NCBI GenBank assembly: GCA_027324025.1
Contig: DAHVYW010000015.1
Coordinates: forward strand, 1 to 38,316
From: JAJZQD01 sp021847735
GTDB taxonomy: Bacteria; Bacillota; Thermincolia; Thermincolales; UBA2595
DNA length: 38,316 nucleotides
Direction: 5' to 3'
Made by a program: the position numbers and the translations under genes. The notes below the pieces were generated by a model. It had not been told where the DNA came from, did no database searches, and saw only the letters and a program-made list of their open reading frames with translations. Within the stretch, counting starts at the first letter, position 1. Each line of letters begins with the position of its first letter. Shown here in pieces: positions 8,276 to 15,765 of this stretch.

Positions 8276-8944
8276 ATGGATATTCTTACCCCCATTAAAC
8301 CTGAGGTGCTGGCAGTAAAATTTATACCCAATGTCAGCCCGTCCCTGGCAGAAAGCATGGAATTACCTGCAGGAATACGCAGTATAGGTCTTTTTACCTG
8401 TACTATTGATGACGCCGGGTATACTGCTATTGATGAAGCAACGAAGCACGCCCTGGTAGAGGTGGTTTACGCCAAGTCCTTTTATGCCGGTGCAGCTCAT
8501 GCGTCCGGCCCGCTGTCAGGTGAATTTATCGGTATTATCGGCGGACCCGACCCGGCGGAAGTACGCAGTGGGATGGAGGCGGCCTTCCAATGTTTAAGAG
8601 ACGAAGCCTGGTTTTACACTGCTGACAAGGAAGGCAAAATAGCATTTTATCCTCATTTGATTTCCCGGACTGGGTCATATCTGTCTAAATTAGCAGGCAT
8701 CCGGGAGGGAGAGTCCCTGGCATACCTGATTGCTCCGCCGTTAGAGTCGGTTGTTGGCGTTGACGCCGCCTTAAAGGCGTCTGAAGTGAAGGTATGCTCG
8801 TGGTTCGGACCTCCCACTGAAACCAACTTCGGCGGGGCACTGCTGACCGGTTCTCAGAGTGCGTGCCGGGCAGCCTGCGAAGCGTTTGGTGACATGGTTG
8901 TAAATATAGCCGGTAATCCCCAGGATTTGGCTTACTATCTGTGA
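8276..8944 (+). CDS. eutL: Microcompartment shell protein EutL (tandem BMC, trimer)
   Basis: 222 residues with a AAGGAGGAAACC site. Sequence matches EutL across its length: LTPIKPEVLAVKFIPNVSPSLA, ARGGFFAHA-type region replaced by SFYAGAAHASGPLSGEF, and IIGGPDPAEVRSGMEAAF. EutL has two permuted BMC domains and forms a pseudohexameric trimer with a gated central pore. It is placed between the lyase genes and eutT in the operon. Confidence 0.93.
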   Translation: MDILTPIKPEVLAVKFIPNVSPSLAESMELPAGIRSIGLFTCTIDDAGYTAIDEATKHALVEVVYAKSFYAGAAHASGPLSGEFIGIIGGPDPAEVRSGMEAAFQCLRDEAWFYTADKEGKIAFYPHLISRTGSYLSKLAGIREGESLAYLIAPPLESVVGVDAALKASEVKVCSWFGPPTETNFGGALLTGSQSACRAACEAFGDMVVNIAGNPQDLAYYL

Positions 8945-8961
8945 TAAACGAGGTGTAATTA

Positions 8962-9660
8962 ATGAGGGCACTTACTGAACTGGAACTTCGCCGGCTTTAC
9001 ACGACCCGGGGTATAAGTTCTTATTCCGTCCCGTCGGGCACCCTTGTTACCCCGGCAGCTTTGCAGTTTGCCAAGGATAACGGGATCATGCTCAAGATGA
9101 CGGACGAGACTTTCGTCTCCCAAAGGTCTGCCGACGGCGAAAAAACTGCTAAGCCCGAAGAGGTGACCCACCTAACCGGGGATACTATGGTTTCCAAGAC
9201 CCACCCCCGCATCCTTCTGCGGGGTAAGGTGGATTCTTTGCAGGCCCAGCTGCTGGGGGTAATTATCGAATCCTTCGCCTGGGGAATTAAGGGCCTGCCT
9301 GCCGACCTGGAAGCTGTTCTCAAATACCTGCGGGAATTGATTAAGGCAGAGGTCACGGGAATGCCCCTGTCTGACCTGGTCTTCCGTGGTTGGAACATGG
9401 ATGAAATCAGGACGAGGTCACATCATCCGGAAAGGTATTTCGGCATAGGCCATCTCTTTCCTGCTCCCGAGCATGGTATAGCTGTCGCCAGGTTAAATCT
9501 TCTGCGAACCCTTTGCCGGGAGACAGAACTTGCAGGGGTGGCGGCTTTTACCGAAGGTGAGGCAGTCGTTAGGAAAGACTTGATTACCGGGCTTAACCGG
9601 TTGAACAGCCTGTTTTATGTAATGATGATAATGATTATAAGTGGTAAATATGTTGAGTGA
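8962..9660 (+). CDS. eutT: Ethanolamine-pathway corrinoid adenosyltransferase EutT, class without the Cys cluster
   Basis: 232 residues. It makes adenosylcobalamin for the lyase from ATP and reduced cobalamin. The C-terminal two thirds follow EutT closely: VTHLTGDTMVSKTHPR, RSHHPERYFGIGHLFPAPEHG, NLLRTLCRETELAG and the end LNRLNSLFYVMMIMI. The HX11CCX2C metal motif of the Salmonella-type enzyme is absent: the only cysteine is in LRTLCRET. A Listeria-type EutT that works without that motif is known, so loss of activity need not follow. The first 45 residues resemble the N-terminus of EutQ in this operon (see findings). Confidence 0.9.
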   Translation: MRALTELELRRLYTTRGISSYSVPSGTLVTPAALQFAKDNGIMLKMTDETFVSQRSADGEKTAKPEEVTHLTGDTMVSKTHPRILLRGKVDSLQAQLLGVIIESFAWGIKGLPADLEAVLKYLRELIKAEVTGMPLSDLVFRGWNMDEIRTRSHHPERYFGIGHLFPAPEHGIAVARLNLLRTLCRETELAGVAAFTEGEAVVRKDLITGLNRLNSLFYVMMIMIISGKYVE

Positions 9661-9705
9661 CCGGGGAAGAGTGAAGCTCTCGAACCATTAGAGGGGGGTA
9701 TTTCT

Positions 9706-9978
9706 ATGCAACTGGGACGTGTTGTCGGCCACGTGTGGGCCACCAGAAAGGACGAGGCTTTGACGGGGGTGAAGTTTCTGGTAGTCCGGATAATTGAAAA
9801 ACTACCCGAAGAAGGCGACAAAATACTGGTCGCCGCAGATACGATAGGGGCAGGTGTGGGAGAGAAGGTTTTAGTGGCCAGGGGAAGTTCGGCTCGCCGC
9901 CTCAGCGGTCTGTTACAGGCGCCAATAGATGCTTCAGTTATTGGAATAATTGATGAAGAAACGGGAGAAATGAAGTGA
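9706..9978 (+). CDS. eutN: Microcompartment vertex protein EutN (CcmL/EutN family)
   Basis: 90 residues, AGAGGGGGG site. A typical pentameric vertex protein: N-terminus MQLGRVVGHVWATRKDEALTG, then LVAADTIGAGVGEKVLVARGSSAR and the C-terminal PIDASVIGIIDE. EutN/CcmL proteins cap the twelve vertices of the shell. It is the only vertex gene seen in the operon. Confidence 0.94.
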   Translation: MQLGRVVGHVWATRKDEALTGVKFLVVRIIEKLPEEGDKILVAADTIGAGVGEKVLVARGSSARRLSGLLQAPIDASVIGIIDEETGEMK

Positions 9979-10038
9979 TTAATTGACCGGCCCGGCATTT
10001 TAAGCTAGTCAGGCACTTTTAAAAGGTGGTAGGGGAGC

Positions 10039-11355
10039 ATGCTCAAACTGATAAAAGAGGCGGGAGTAGTCGGTGCCGGAGGTGCCGGGTTCCCTACTCA
10101 TGTTAAAGCGGACAGCCAGGCGGAAATTGTAATTGTAAACGGGGCGGAGTGCGAGCCTCTTCTGAGGGTTGACCAGCTTCTGATGGTCCATGAGGCACCG
10201 CTGCTGATCAGAGGTTTGAAGGCTCTGGTTCAGGTAACCGGAGCTCGCCGGGGAATTATCGCCCTAAAGAAAAAATATCAGGAAGCCATAGAGACTTTAA
10301 CAACTCATTTAGAGGACGGACTGGAACTGTTTGTCATAGATGATTATTACCCGGCAGGCGATGAGCATGTATTGGTCTACGAAGTTACCGGCAGGGCTGT
10401 TCCGCAGGGTGGGCTGCCCATCCAGGCCGGCTGCCTGGTGCAGAATGTGGAGACAGTAATTAATGTTGCCAATGCCATAGACGGGAAAGCAGTAACAGAT
10501 AAATGTATAACGGTGGGCGGGGAATTTACAGCCAGGCAGACAGTGCGTGTGCCGGTTGGCACATCTTATGCCGCTGTGTTAGATGCCCTGGGGATGAGTG
10601 ATTTGACAGGTAAGGTGGCTATCAACGGCGGGCCGATGATGGGGGCGGTAGTCTCCGACTGGTCCACACCGGTAACAAAAACCACCAAAGGGATACTGGT
10701 TTTTCCCGAGGATCATTCCCTGGTGCAGGAAAAAATGCTTTCTTCCCATGAAGTGTTTCGTCTGGCCAGGGCGGTGTGCGTCCAGTGCCGTTATTGTACC
10801 GACTTATGTCCCAGATATTTGCTGGGGCATCAACTGGAGCCTCATATGACCATGCGGGGAATAAAATATTCCCTGGCTGACATGGAACCTAACCCATCGG
10901 TTTTTCTTTGTACCGAATGCGGTTTATGTGAGCAGTATGCCTGCATCTTCGGCCTTTCCCCCAGAATGGTTAACAGCCAACTGAAAAAAATATACACCCA
11001 GGCCGGTATGAAGCCGCGGCCTGCTAAAGACACAACTCCCATACCCATGTGGGAGTACCGGAAATTGCCGGTTAAAAGGCTGATTTCCCGGCTGGGCATT
11101 GAGCAGTACAATCAACCGGCGCCTTTGACAGATTTGGTTATTCAATCCGATTTGGTAGTTCTGCCTTTAAAACAACATGTGGGTGTACCTGCAGAACCGT
11201 TAGTAGCCAAAGGCCAGCAGGTGACCAGGGGCCAGCAGGTGGCCAAAGTGCCCGAGGGGAAACTGGGGGCGGCGGTTCACAGCAGTATTTCCGGAACGGT
11301 AGAGGATGTTACAGACCGGATTGTTATCAGGGCGAACGGGGGTGGCGGCCGGTGA
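10039..11355 (+). CDS. pduS: PduS-like cobalamin reductase / RnfC-like iron-sulfur flavoprotein of the microcompartment
   Basis: 438 residues with a GTGGTAGGGGAG site. The N-terminus KEAGVVGAGGAGFPTHVK and NGAECEPLL are the flavin/NADH-binding region of the RnfC/NuoF-like fold. An SLBB-like middle follows, then two [4Fe-4S] motifs at about residues 250-300 (CVQCRYCTDLCP and CTECGLCEQYAC), and a C-terminal barrel-sandwich segment (about 365-430). PduS in 1,2-propanediol compartments reduces cobalamin for adenosylation and is thought to pass electrons to PduT. Here it serves an ethanolamine compartment. Its stop overlaps the start of the PduT-like gene by 4 bases (GTGA), so the two are translationally coupled. 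Redox role beyond cobalamin reduction is inferred. Confidence 0.9.
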   Translation: MLKLIKEAGVVGAGGAGFPTHVKADSQAEIVIVNGAECEPLLRVDQLLMVHEAPLLIRGLKALVQVTGARRGIIALKKKYQEAIETLTTHLEDGLELFVIDDYYPAGDEHVLVYEVTGRAVPQGGLPIQAGCLVQNVETVINVANAIDGKAVTDKCITVGGEFTARQTVRVPVGTSYAAVLDALGMSDLTGKVAINGGPMMGAVVSDWSTPVTKTTKGILVFPEDHSLVQEKMLSSHEVFRLARAVCVQCRYCTDLCPRYLLGHQLEPHMTMRGIKYSLADMEPNPSVFLCTECGLCEQYACIFGLSPRMVNSQLKKIYTQAGMKPRPAKDTTPIPMWEYRKLPVKRLISRLGIEQYNQPAPLTDLVIQSDLVVLPLKQHVGVPAEPLVAKGQQVTRGQQVAKVPEGKLGAAVHSSISGTVEDVTDRIVIRANGGGGR

Positions 11356-11900
11356 TTTACTCCATCGGATTGATAGAACTTAACAGCATTGCATCAGGTA
11401 TTGAGGTCGCGGATATCATGCTCAAGACGGCTGAGGTTGAACTGGTATTTGCCGGGACTATTTGCCCGGGAAAATATGCGGCCCTAGTTACCGGGGAGGT
11501 GGCAGCAGTGGAAAATTCTGTGCAAACCGGCCTGAAAACGGGGGGCGAGATGGTAGTTGACCATTTTGTTTTGGCAATGGTCCACGAGGCTGTGATTCCT
11601 GCTTTAAGTGGGACTTCCAAGGTGGAAAGACTTCAGGCGTTAGGTGTAATTGAAACCTTTTCCATTGCTTCCTCCATCGTGGCAGCCGACACTGCGGCCA
11701 AAGCCGCTGCGGTGGAACTCATTGAAATTCGCCTGGGGACCGGTATTGGCGGCAAATCCTTTGTTACTATGACCGGTGAAGTCGCGGCAGTTCAGGCAGC
11801 CGTGGACGCAGGAACAGTATCAGTGAGGGAAAAAGGAATGTTGGTTTATAAAACCGTCATTCCTTCGCCTGATCCGAAGCTTGGTAAAGCGCTCCTGTAA
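11352..11900 (+). CDS. pduT: PduT-like shell protein (tandem BMC) with conserved Cys38 for an iron-sulfur cluster
   Basis: 182 residues, GTG start at 11352 overlapping the pduS-like stop. It holds two BMC domains (about 1-88 and 92-178; SIGLIELNSIASGIEVAD and LGVIETFSIASSIVAAD mark their starts). In PduT the trimer binds one [4Fe-4S] cluster at its pore through Cys38. This protein has a cysteine at exactly residue 38, in AGTICPGKYAALV, and it is the only cysteine seen. It could therefore carry electrons across the shell, with the PduS-like protein as partner. An electron-conducting role is suggested for the family and inferred here. Confidence 0.92.
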   Translation: MIYSIGLIELNSIASGIEVADIMLKTAEVELVFAGTICPGKYAALVTGEVAAVENSVQTGLKTGGEMVVDHFVLAMVHEAVIPALSGTSKVERLQALGVIETFSIASSIVAADTAAKAAAVELIEIRLGTGIGGKSFVTMTGEVAAVQAAVDAGTVSVREKGMLVYKTVIPSPDPKLGKALL

Positions 11901-11960
11901 AAAAAGTGTGCATTAAACACTAGGCCATCTAATCGCTGGCCACTAAAAGGAGGTGATAGG

Positions 11961-12683
11961 ATGAAGGCACTTGTTACCGCAGAGACAGTAAAAAGTCACG
12001 CCAAGTCGGGCCAGACAAGCATGGAGATTCCGGCTGAGGCCATCATTACTCCCGCAGCCCGAGACGCGGCCGGGGAACTGGGAATTAAGTTTTTAACCCA
12101 AAGGGCAGGGGCTAATACCGTCAAACCCGCGGGGTCGGAGATGCCTGGTCGCCGGAGTCCGGCGTTATCAGGAGAGCAACCCCGGTCTGTACCCGGCGGC
12201 CAGTCCATCGTTTCACCGGGTAAGTCATTGGATGAAGGACTGGTCCAGAAGATTGTTCAAGCGGTCCTGGCAGAATTAAGCCCGGCTGCCGGCGGAAATT
12301 TTGTAAAAGAAGCTGACCCGGGGGGATTAATGCTAGTCCGTGGGAATACGGTCAAGCTGGATTCGTTTGACACAGGTAATCCCAAGGACCGGGTGGGCAT
12401 CAAGAACCTCCTGACAACCGGGGAAAGCCCGCATATGGCTGCCGGATTCATGACTATGGACCGGTGTAGTTTTCCGTGGGAACTGAATTATGAGGAAGTT
12501 GATTACATCATTGAAGGAACCCTCGAACTTGAGATAAACGGGGTGACTTACCGGGGTGGGCCGGGGGATGTTTTCTATATTCCGGCTAACTCCAATATCA
12601 AGTTTAAGTGCCAGGACCGGGTCAAGTTCTTCTACGTTACATATCCCGCCAACTGGGCTGAACTGTCAGAAAAGAAAAGTTAA
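11961..12683 (+). CDS. eutQ: EutQ, cupin protein of the ethanolamine compartment
   Basis: 240 residues with a perfect AAAGGAGGTGATAGG site. The N-terminal about 45 residues share a pattern with EutT (IPAEAIITPAARDAA...GI). Residues about 50-90 are a Pro/Gly/Ser-rich linker. An amphipathic helix (LVQKIVQAVLAEL, about 95-108) looks like an encapsulation peptide. The C-terminal cupin fold (about 130-235) contains DYIIEGTLELEINGVTYRGGPGDVFYIPANSNIKF. EutQ has been reported to have acetate kinase activity and to be needed for shell assembly. Here a dedicated ackA is also in the operon. Confidence 0.92.
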   Translation: MKALVTAETVKSHAKSGQTSMEIPAEAIITPAARDAAGELGIKFLTQRAGANTVKPAGSEMPGRRSPALSGEQPRSVPGGQSIVSPGKSLDEGLVQKIVQAVLAELSPAAGGNFVKEADPGGLMLVRGNTVKLDSFDTGNPKDRVGIKNLLTTGESPHMAAGFMTMDRCSFPWELNYEEVDYIIEGTLELEINGVTYRGGPGDVFYIPANSNIKFKCQDRVKFFYVTYPANWAELSEKKS

Positions 12684-12719
12684 ATAAATAAGTTAATCAA
12701 TTTAAGGAGGTAACTAATT

Positions 12720-13004
12720 ATGAGTAACAACATGAACGCATTGGGATTAATTGAGACTAAAGGTTTGGTGGCTTCAATCGAAGCTGCGGATGCTATGGTC
12801 AAGGCGGCTAATGTAACACTGGTAGGCAAGGAACATGTTGGTGGCGGACTTGTCACTGTAATGGTCAGAGGAGATGTGGGAGCCGTTAAAGCCGCAACTG
12901 ACGCCGGCGCTGCCGCAGCCCAGCGGGTTGGCGAACTTGTTTCCGTACACGTCATTCCGAGGCCGCATGGCGAGCTCGATCTGATTCTTCCGCCTGTAAA
13001 ATAA
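12720..13004 (+). CDS. eutM: Major hexameric shell protein (EutM/PduA type)
   Basis: 94 residues with an AAGGAGG site. A single canonical BMC domain: ALGLIETKGLVASIEAADAM, VTLVGKEHVGGGLVTVMV, GDVGAVKAATDAGAAAA and VSVHVIPRPH. The basic KEHVGGG turn near the pore is typical of the EutM/PduA group, which forms most of the shell facets and lets substrate through. The gene is 21 bases before the EutK-like paralogue. Confidence 0.96.
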   Translation: MSNNMNALGLIETKGLVASIEAADAMVKAANVTLVGKEHVGGGLVTVMVRGDVGAVKAATDAGAAAAQRVGELVSVHVIPRPHGELDLILPPVK

Positions 13005-13025
13005 GGGCGAAAGGGGGCATGCCGT

Positions 13026-13628
13026 ATGAGCCGTGCATTAGGATTAGTGGAGACATATGGGTTAGTTGCCGCAATTGAAGCCGCAGATGCCGGCCTAAAG
13101 GCCGCCGATGTGGAACTTTTAAATTACGACATAGTTAAAGGCGGTTTGATTACAGTCAAGTTCTGGGGTGAGGTGGCCGCCGTTCAGACATCCGTTGACG
13201 TGGCGGCAGTCAATGCCCAAAAGGTGGGCAAACTTTTGGCCGCCCATGTCATCACAGGTTTGGCAGATGAACTCACCGAGATGGTAAGGAGCAGTAATAG
13301 AAGGGATTCTCGTGCCTCCTGCGAGGGCATGTCCGGTAACGGTACAGCCGGGGCTAAGACAAGCCCGGACGCCTCTCAGGCAAAGACACGCAAGGATGCT
13401 TCCGGAACCAAGACTCGTAAGCATACTTCCGGAGCAAAAACACGCCAGGATGATAAATCTTTTACTGCGGAAGAACTGGAAAAGCTGACGGTAATCCAGT
13501 TGCGGAAACTTGCCAGGACACTGCCCAAGCTTGCTATTTACGGGCGCCAGATCAGCAAAGCCGGTAAACAGCAACTGATTGTTGAAATACTTAGGGTTTA
13601 TTCCGTTCCACCGGGAGGTGAAGAATGA
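13026..13628 (+). CDS. eutK: EutK-like shell protein: BMC domain + nonapeptide-repeat linker + Rho-N/SAP-like domain
   Basis: 200 residues. Residues 1-88 are a BMC domain close to EutM (RALGLVETYGLVAAIEAADA). The pore turn differs (DIVKGGL). Residues 109-144 are four 9-residue repeats of the pattern [G/Q]xKTRxDxS, rich in Lys and Arg. Residues about 148-194 form a helical domain (LEKLTVIQLRKLARTL, then SKAGKQQLIVEIL) resembling Rho N-terminal/SAP-type nucleic-acid-binding domains. EutK of enteric bacteria also has a BMC domain with a C-terminal helix-turn-helix suspected of nucleic acid binding, so the name is by analogy. The stop overlaps the eutE start (ATGA). Confidence 0.85.
   Translation: MSRALGLVETYGLVAAIEAADAGLKAADVELLNYDIVKGGLITVKFWGEVAAVQTSVDVAAVNAQKVGKLLAAHVITGLADELTEMVRSSNRRDSRASCEGMSGNGTAGAKTSPDASQAKTRKDASGTKTRKHTSGAKTRQDDKSFTAEELEKLTVIQLRKLARTLPKLAIYGRQISKAGKQQLIVEILRVYSVPPGGEE
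13350..13457 (+). repeat. Four 27-base in-frame repeats in the EutK-like linker
   Basis: Four consecutive 27-base units (13350-13376, 13377-13403, 13404-13430, 13431-13457) encode GAKTSPDAS, QAKTRKDAS, GTKTRKHTS and GAKTRQDDK. Protein similarity is higher than DNA identity, which suggests older duplication with selection on the basic repeat. Confidence 0.8.
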
Positions 13629-15088
13629 TGCAGCTTGATTTTGATTTAAGTTCCCTTCAGGAAGCCCGTGACCTACTAAGGAAAGCTAAACAGGCCCAGG
13701 CCTTTTTTGCCGAGGCCTCCCAGGAAGAGGTTGACAGGGTGGTTGCCGCTATGGCCGAAGCCGGTCAGGCCAATGCCGAATGGCTGGCCCGGATGGCAGT
13801 TGATGAGACCAAAATCGGTGTCTTTGAAGACAAGGTGTTTAAAAACCTGTTTGCTTCGAGAGATGTTCACAGCTACATCAAAGGCGTCAAAACTGTCGGT
13901 ATTATTGCCGAAGACCCCGAGGCCAGGGTTTATCAAATCGCGGCTCCCATGGGTGTGGTGTTGGGTATCACCCCGACCACCAACCCCACCTCGACAGTGA
14001 TTTACAAATGCCTGATTTCCATAAAAGCCAGAAACGGTATTGTTATTGCTCCTCATCCCTCTGCCGCCCGGTGCAGCTATGCAGCGGCAGAAGTCCTGCA
14101 TGAAGCGGCCAAACGGGCGGGAGCCCCGGACGGCATCATCGGGTGCATGACAAAGCCGACGATGGCCGCTACCAATGAATTGATGCGCCACGACCATACC
14201 GCAATTATTCTGGCCACCGGCGGTTCGGCAATGGTCAAGGCTGCTTACAGCGCGGGCAAACCTGCCTATGGGGTGGGCCCCGGTAATGTCCCGGTTTATA
14301 TTGAACGGTCTGCCGATATTCCGCAGGCTGTTTCCGACATCATGACAAGCAAGACTTTTGACAACGGAACCATTTGTGCATCAGAGCAATCCATTATAGT
14401 TGACCGGGTAATATCGGACCAGGTAAAAGCGGAGATGGTTAAACAGGGAGCTTGTTTCCTGAACCGGGAGGAAACCGATTTGGTAAGTAAAGCCCTGATT
14501 ACCAGGGGCGGGGGTGTCAATCCGGGCCTGGTGGGCCGCAGTCCGGCTTACATTGCCGAAAAATGCGGAATCAGTATTCCCGCAGGCACGCGGCTCATTG
14601 TTGCACCATTACAGGGAGTAGGCCCGGAACACCCGCTTTCCCGTGAAAAACTCAGTCCGGTAATCGGGTATTACGAGGAAGAGGACTGGCATACAGCCTG
14701 TCTAAGGTGTATCGAGCTGCTTAATCTTGGCGGCTTGGGGCACAGTCTAGTAATACATTCACAGAACGAAGAAGTTATTATGGAGTTTGCGGAGAAAAAG
14801 CCAGTTTTCAGGATTCTTGTAAATACTCCTTCGGCTCACGGGGCCATTGGGGCGACCACCGGCCTGGTGCCGGCATTGACCCTTGGATGCGGGACCTGGG
14901 GCAACAACAGCACTTCTGATAATGTTAGCCCCCTGCATCTAATTAACCGGAAACGCCTGGCATACAACCTGAAGAGTAGTAAACCGGCTCCGGTCAATAT
15001 ACCTGTGAAGACATCTACAGGCGCAGAAGAACTGACCAATGAAGTCATTGCCACAGTAGTCAGGCAGGTTCTGGCTAAGATGGCCTGA
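13625..15088 (+). CDS. eutE: CoA-acylating acetaldehyde dehydrogenase EutE
   Basis: 487 residues. It oxidises acetaldehyde with CoA and NAD+ to acetyl-CoA. The aldehyde dehydrogenase fold is complete: ITPTTNPTSTVIYKCLISIKARN, ILATGGSAMVKAAYSAGKPAYGVGPGNVPVYIE-type segments, and the catalytic cysteine (about residue 251) in FDNGTICASEQS. The start overlaps the EutK-like stop; ATG 13628 is equally possible, with GGAGGTG at 13614-13620. Enteric EutE carries its encapsulation peptide at the N-terminus. Here the N-terminus lacks one, while the last 20 residues (TNEVIATVVRQVLAKMA) look like one. Confidence 0.96.
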   Translation: MMQLDFDLSSLQEARDLLRKAKQAQAFFAEASQEEVDRVVAAMAEAGQANAEWLARMAVDETKIGVFEDKVFKNLFASRDVHSYIKGVKTVGIIAEDPEARVYQIAAPMGVVLGITPTTNPTSTVIYKCLISIKARNGIVIAPHPSAARCSYAAAEVLHEAAKRAGAPDGIIGCMTKPTMAATNELMRHDHTAIILATGGSAMVKAAYSAGKPAYGVGPGNVPVYIERSADIPQAVSDIMTSKTFDNGTICASEQSIIVDRVISDQVKAEMVKQGACFLNREETDLVSKALITRGGGVNPGLVGRSPAYIAEKCGISIPAGTRLIVAPLQGVGPEHPLSREKLSPVIGYYEEEDWHTACLRCIELLNLGGLGHSLVIHSQNEEVIMEFAEKKPVFRILVNTPSAHGAIGATTGLVPALTLGCGTWGNNSTSDNVSPLHLINRKRLAYNLKSSKPAPVNIPVKTSTGAEELTNEVIATVVRQVLAKMA

Positions 15089-15105
15089 GCCGGGGAGGGG
15101 TGGCT

Positions 15106-15765
15106 ATGAATACCGACATTCTAGTAGATCAGGTAACCCGGCTAATTCTTAAAGAACTTCAAGAGACCAATGTATGTAGAGCCGTCCCGGTAGAACAGGG
15201 GATGATTCCGATAGGCATTTCCAACCGCCATGTGCATATTTCCAAGGAACACATGGACATCCTGTTCGGTTCCGGGGCGGTCCAGACCAAGGATCGGGAT
15301 TTATCCCAGCCGGGTCAGTTTGTGGCTGAGCAAGAGGTTACCCTGGTGGGACCCAAAGGTGTTATTCAAAACGTTAGGATACTTGGCCCGGAGCGTATTC
15401 AGACACAGGTGGAGATTTCCATTTCTGACTGTTTCATCTTCGGTATTCAGCCTCCCATCAGGGATTCCGGTGACCTGGAAGGGTCGGCCGGCATCACCCT
15501 CGTTGGTCCAAAGGGTTCCGTGACCCTCAACGAGGGCTGTATTATAGCCGCCAGGCACATTCATATGTCTCCGGCGGATGCCGAGTATTTCAAGGTTAAA
15601 CACGGTGACCGGGTCACTGTCAGTGTTCCCGGGATGCGGGGAGTTGTCTTTGCCGAGGTGCTGGTCAGAGTAAATCCAAATTACCTTTTGGAAATGCATC
15701 TGGACCGCGACGAAGCCAATGCCGCTTCTCTAAAAAATGGTGATTTAGTGGCCCTCGTAAGATGA
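15106..15765 (+). CDS. pduL: PduL-type phosphotransacylase
   Basis: 219 residues from ATG 15106, which sits 5 bases after GGGGAGGGG; the GTG at 15100 lies inside that site. It converts acetyl-CoA and phosphate to acetyl phosphate and recycles CoA inside the compartment. Both PduL domains are visible: IGISNRHVHISKEHMDILFG near the N-terminus, with its zinc-binding His residues, and CIIAARHIHMSPADAEYF in the second half. The first 18 residues (ILVDQVTRLILKELQE) are an encapsulation-peptide helix. It takes the place of EutD, which is not present. The stop overlaps the ackA start. Confidence 0.95.
   Translation: MNTDILVDQVTRLILKELQETNVCRAVPVEQGMIPIGISNRHVHISKEHMDILFGSGAVQTKDRDLSQPGQFVAEQEVTLVGPKGVIQNVRILGPERIQTQVEISISDCFIFGIQPPIRDSGDLEGSAGITLVGPKGSVTLNEGCIIAARHIHMSPADAEYFKVKHGDRVTVSVPGMRGVVFAEVLVRVNPNYLLEMHLDRDEANAASLKNGDLVALVR

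Noticed and set aside
11901..11945. Two small hairpins before eutQ as a second ANTAR target
   Set aside because: Stems of about 5 bp, loops lack the shared GANGNNA pattern and no terminator overlaps them.
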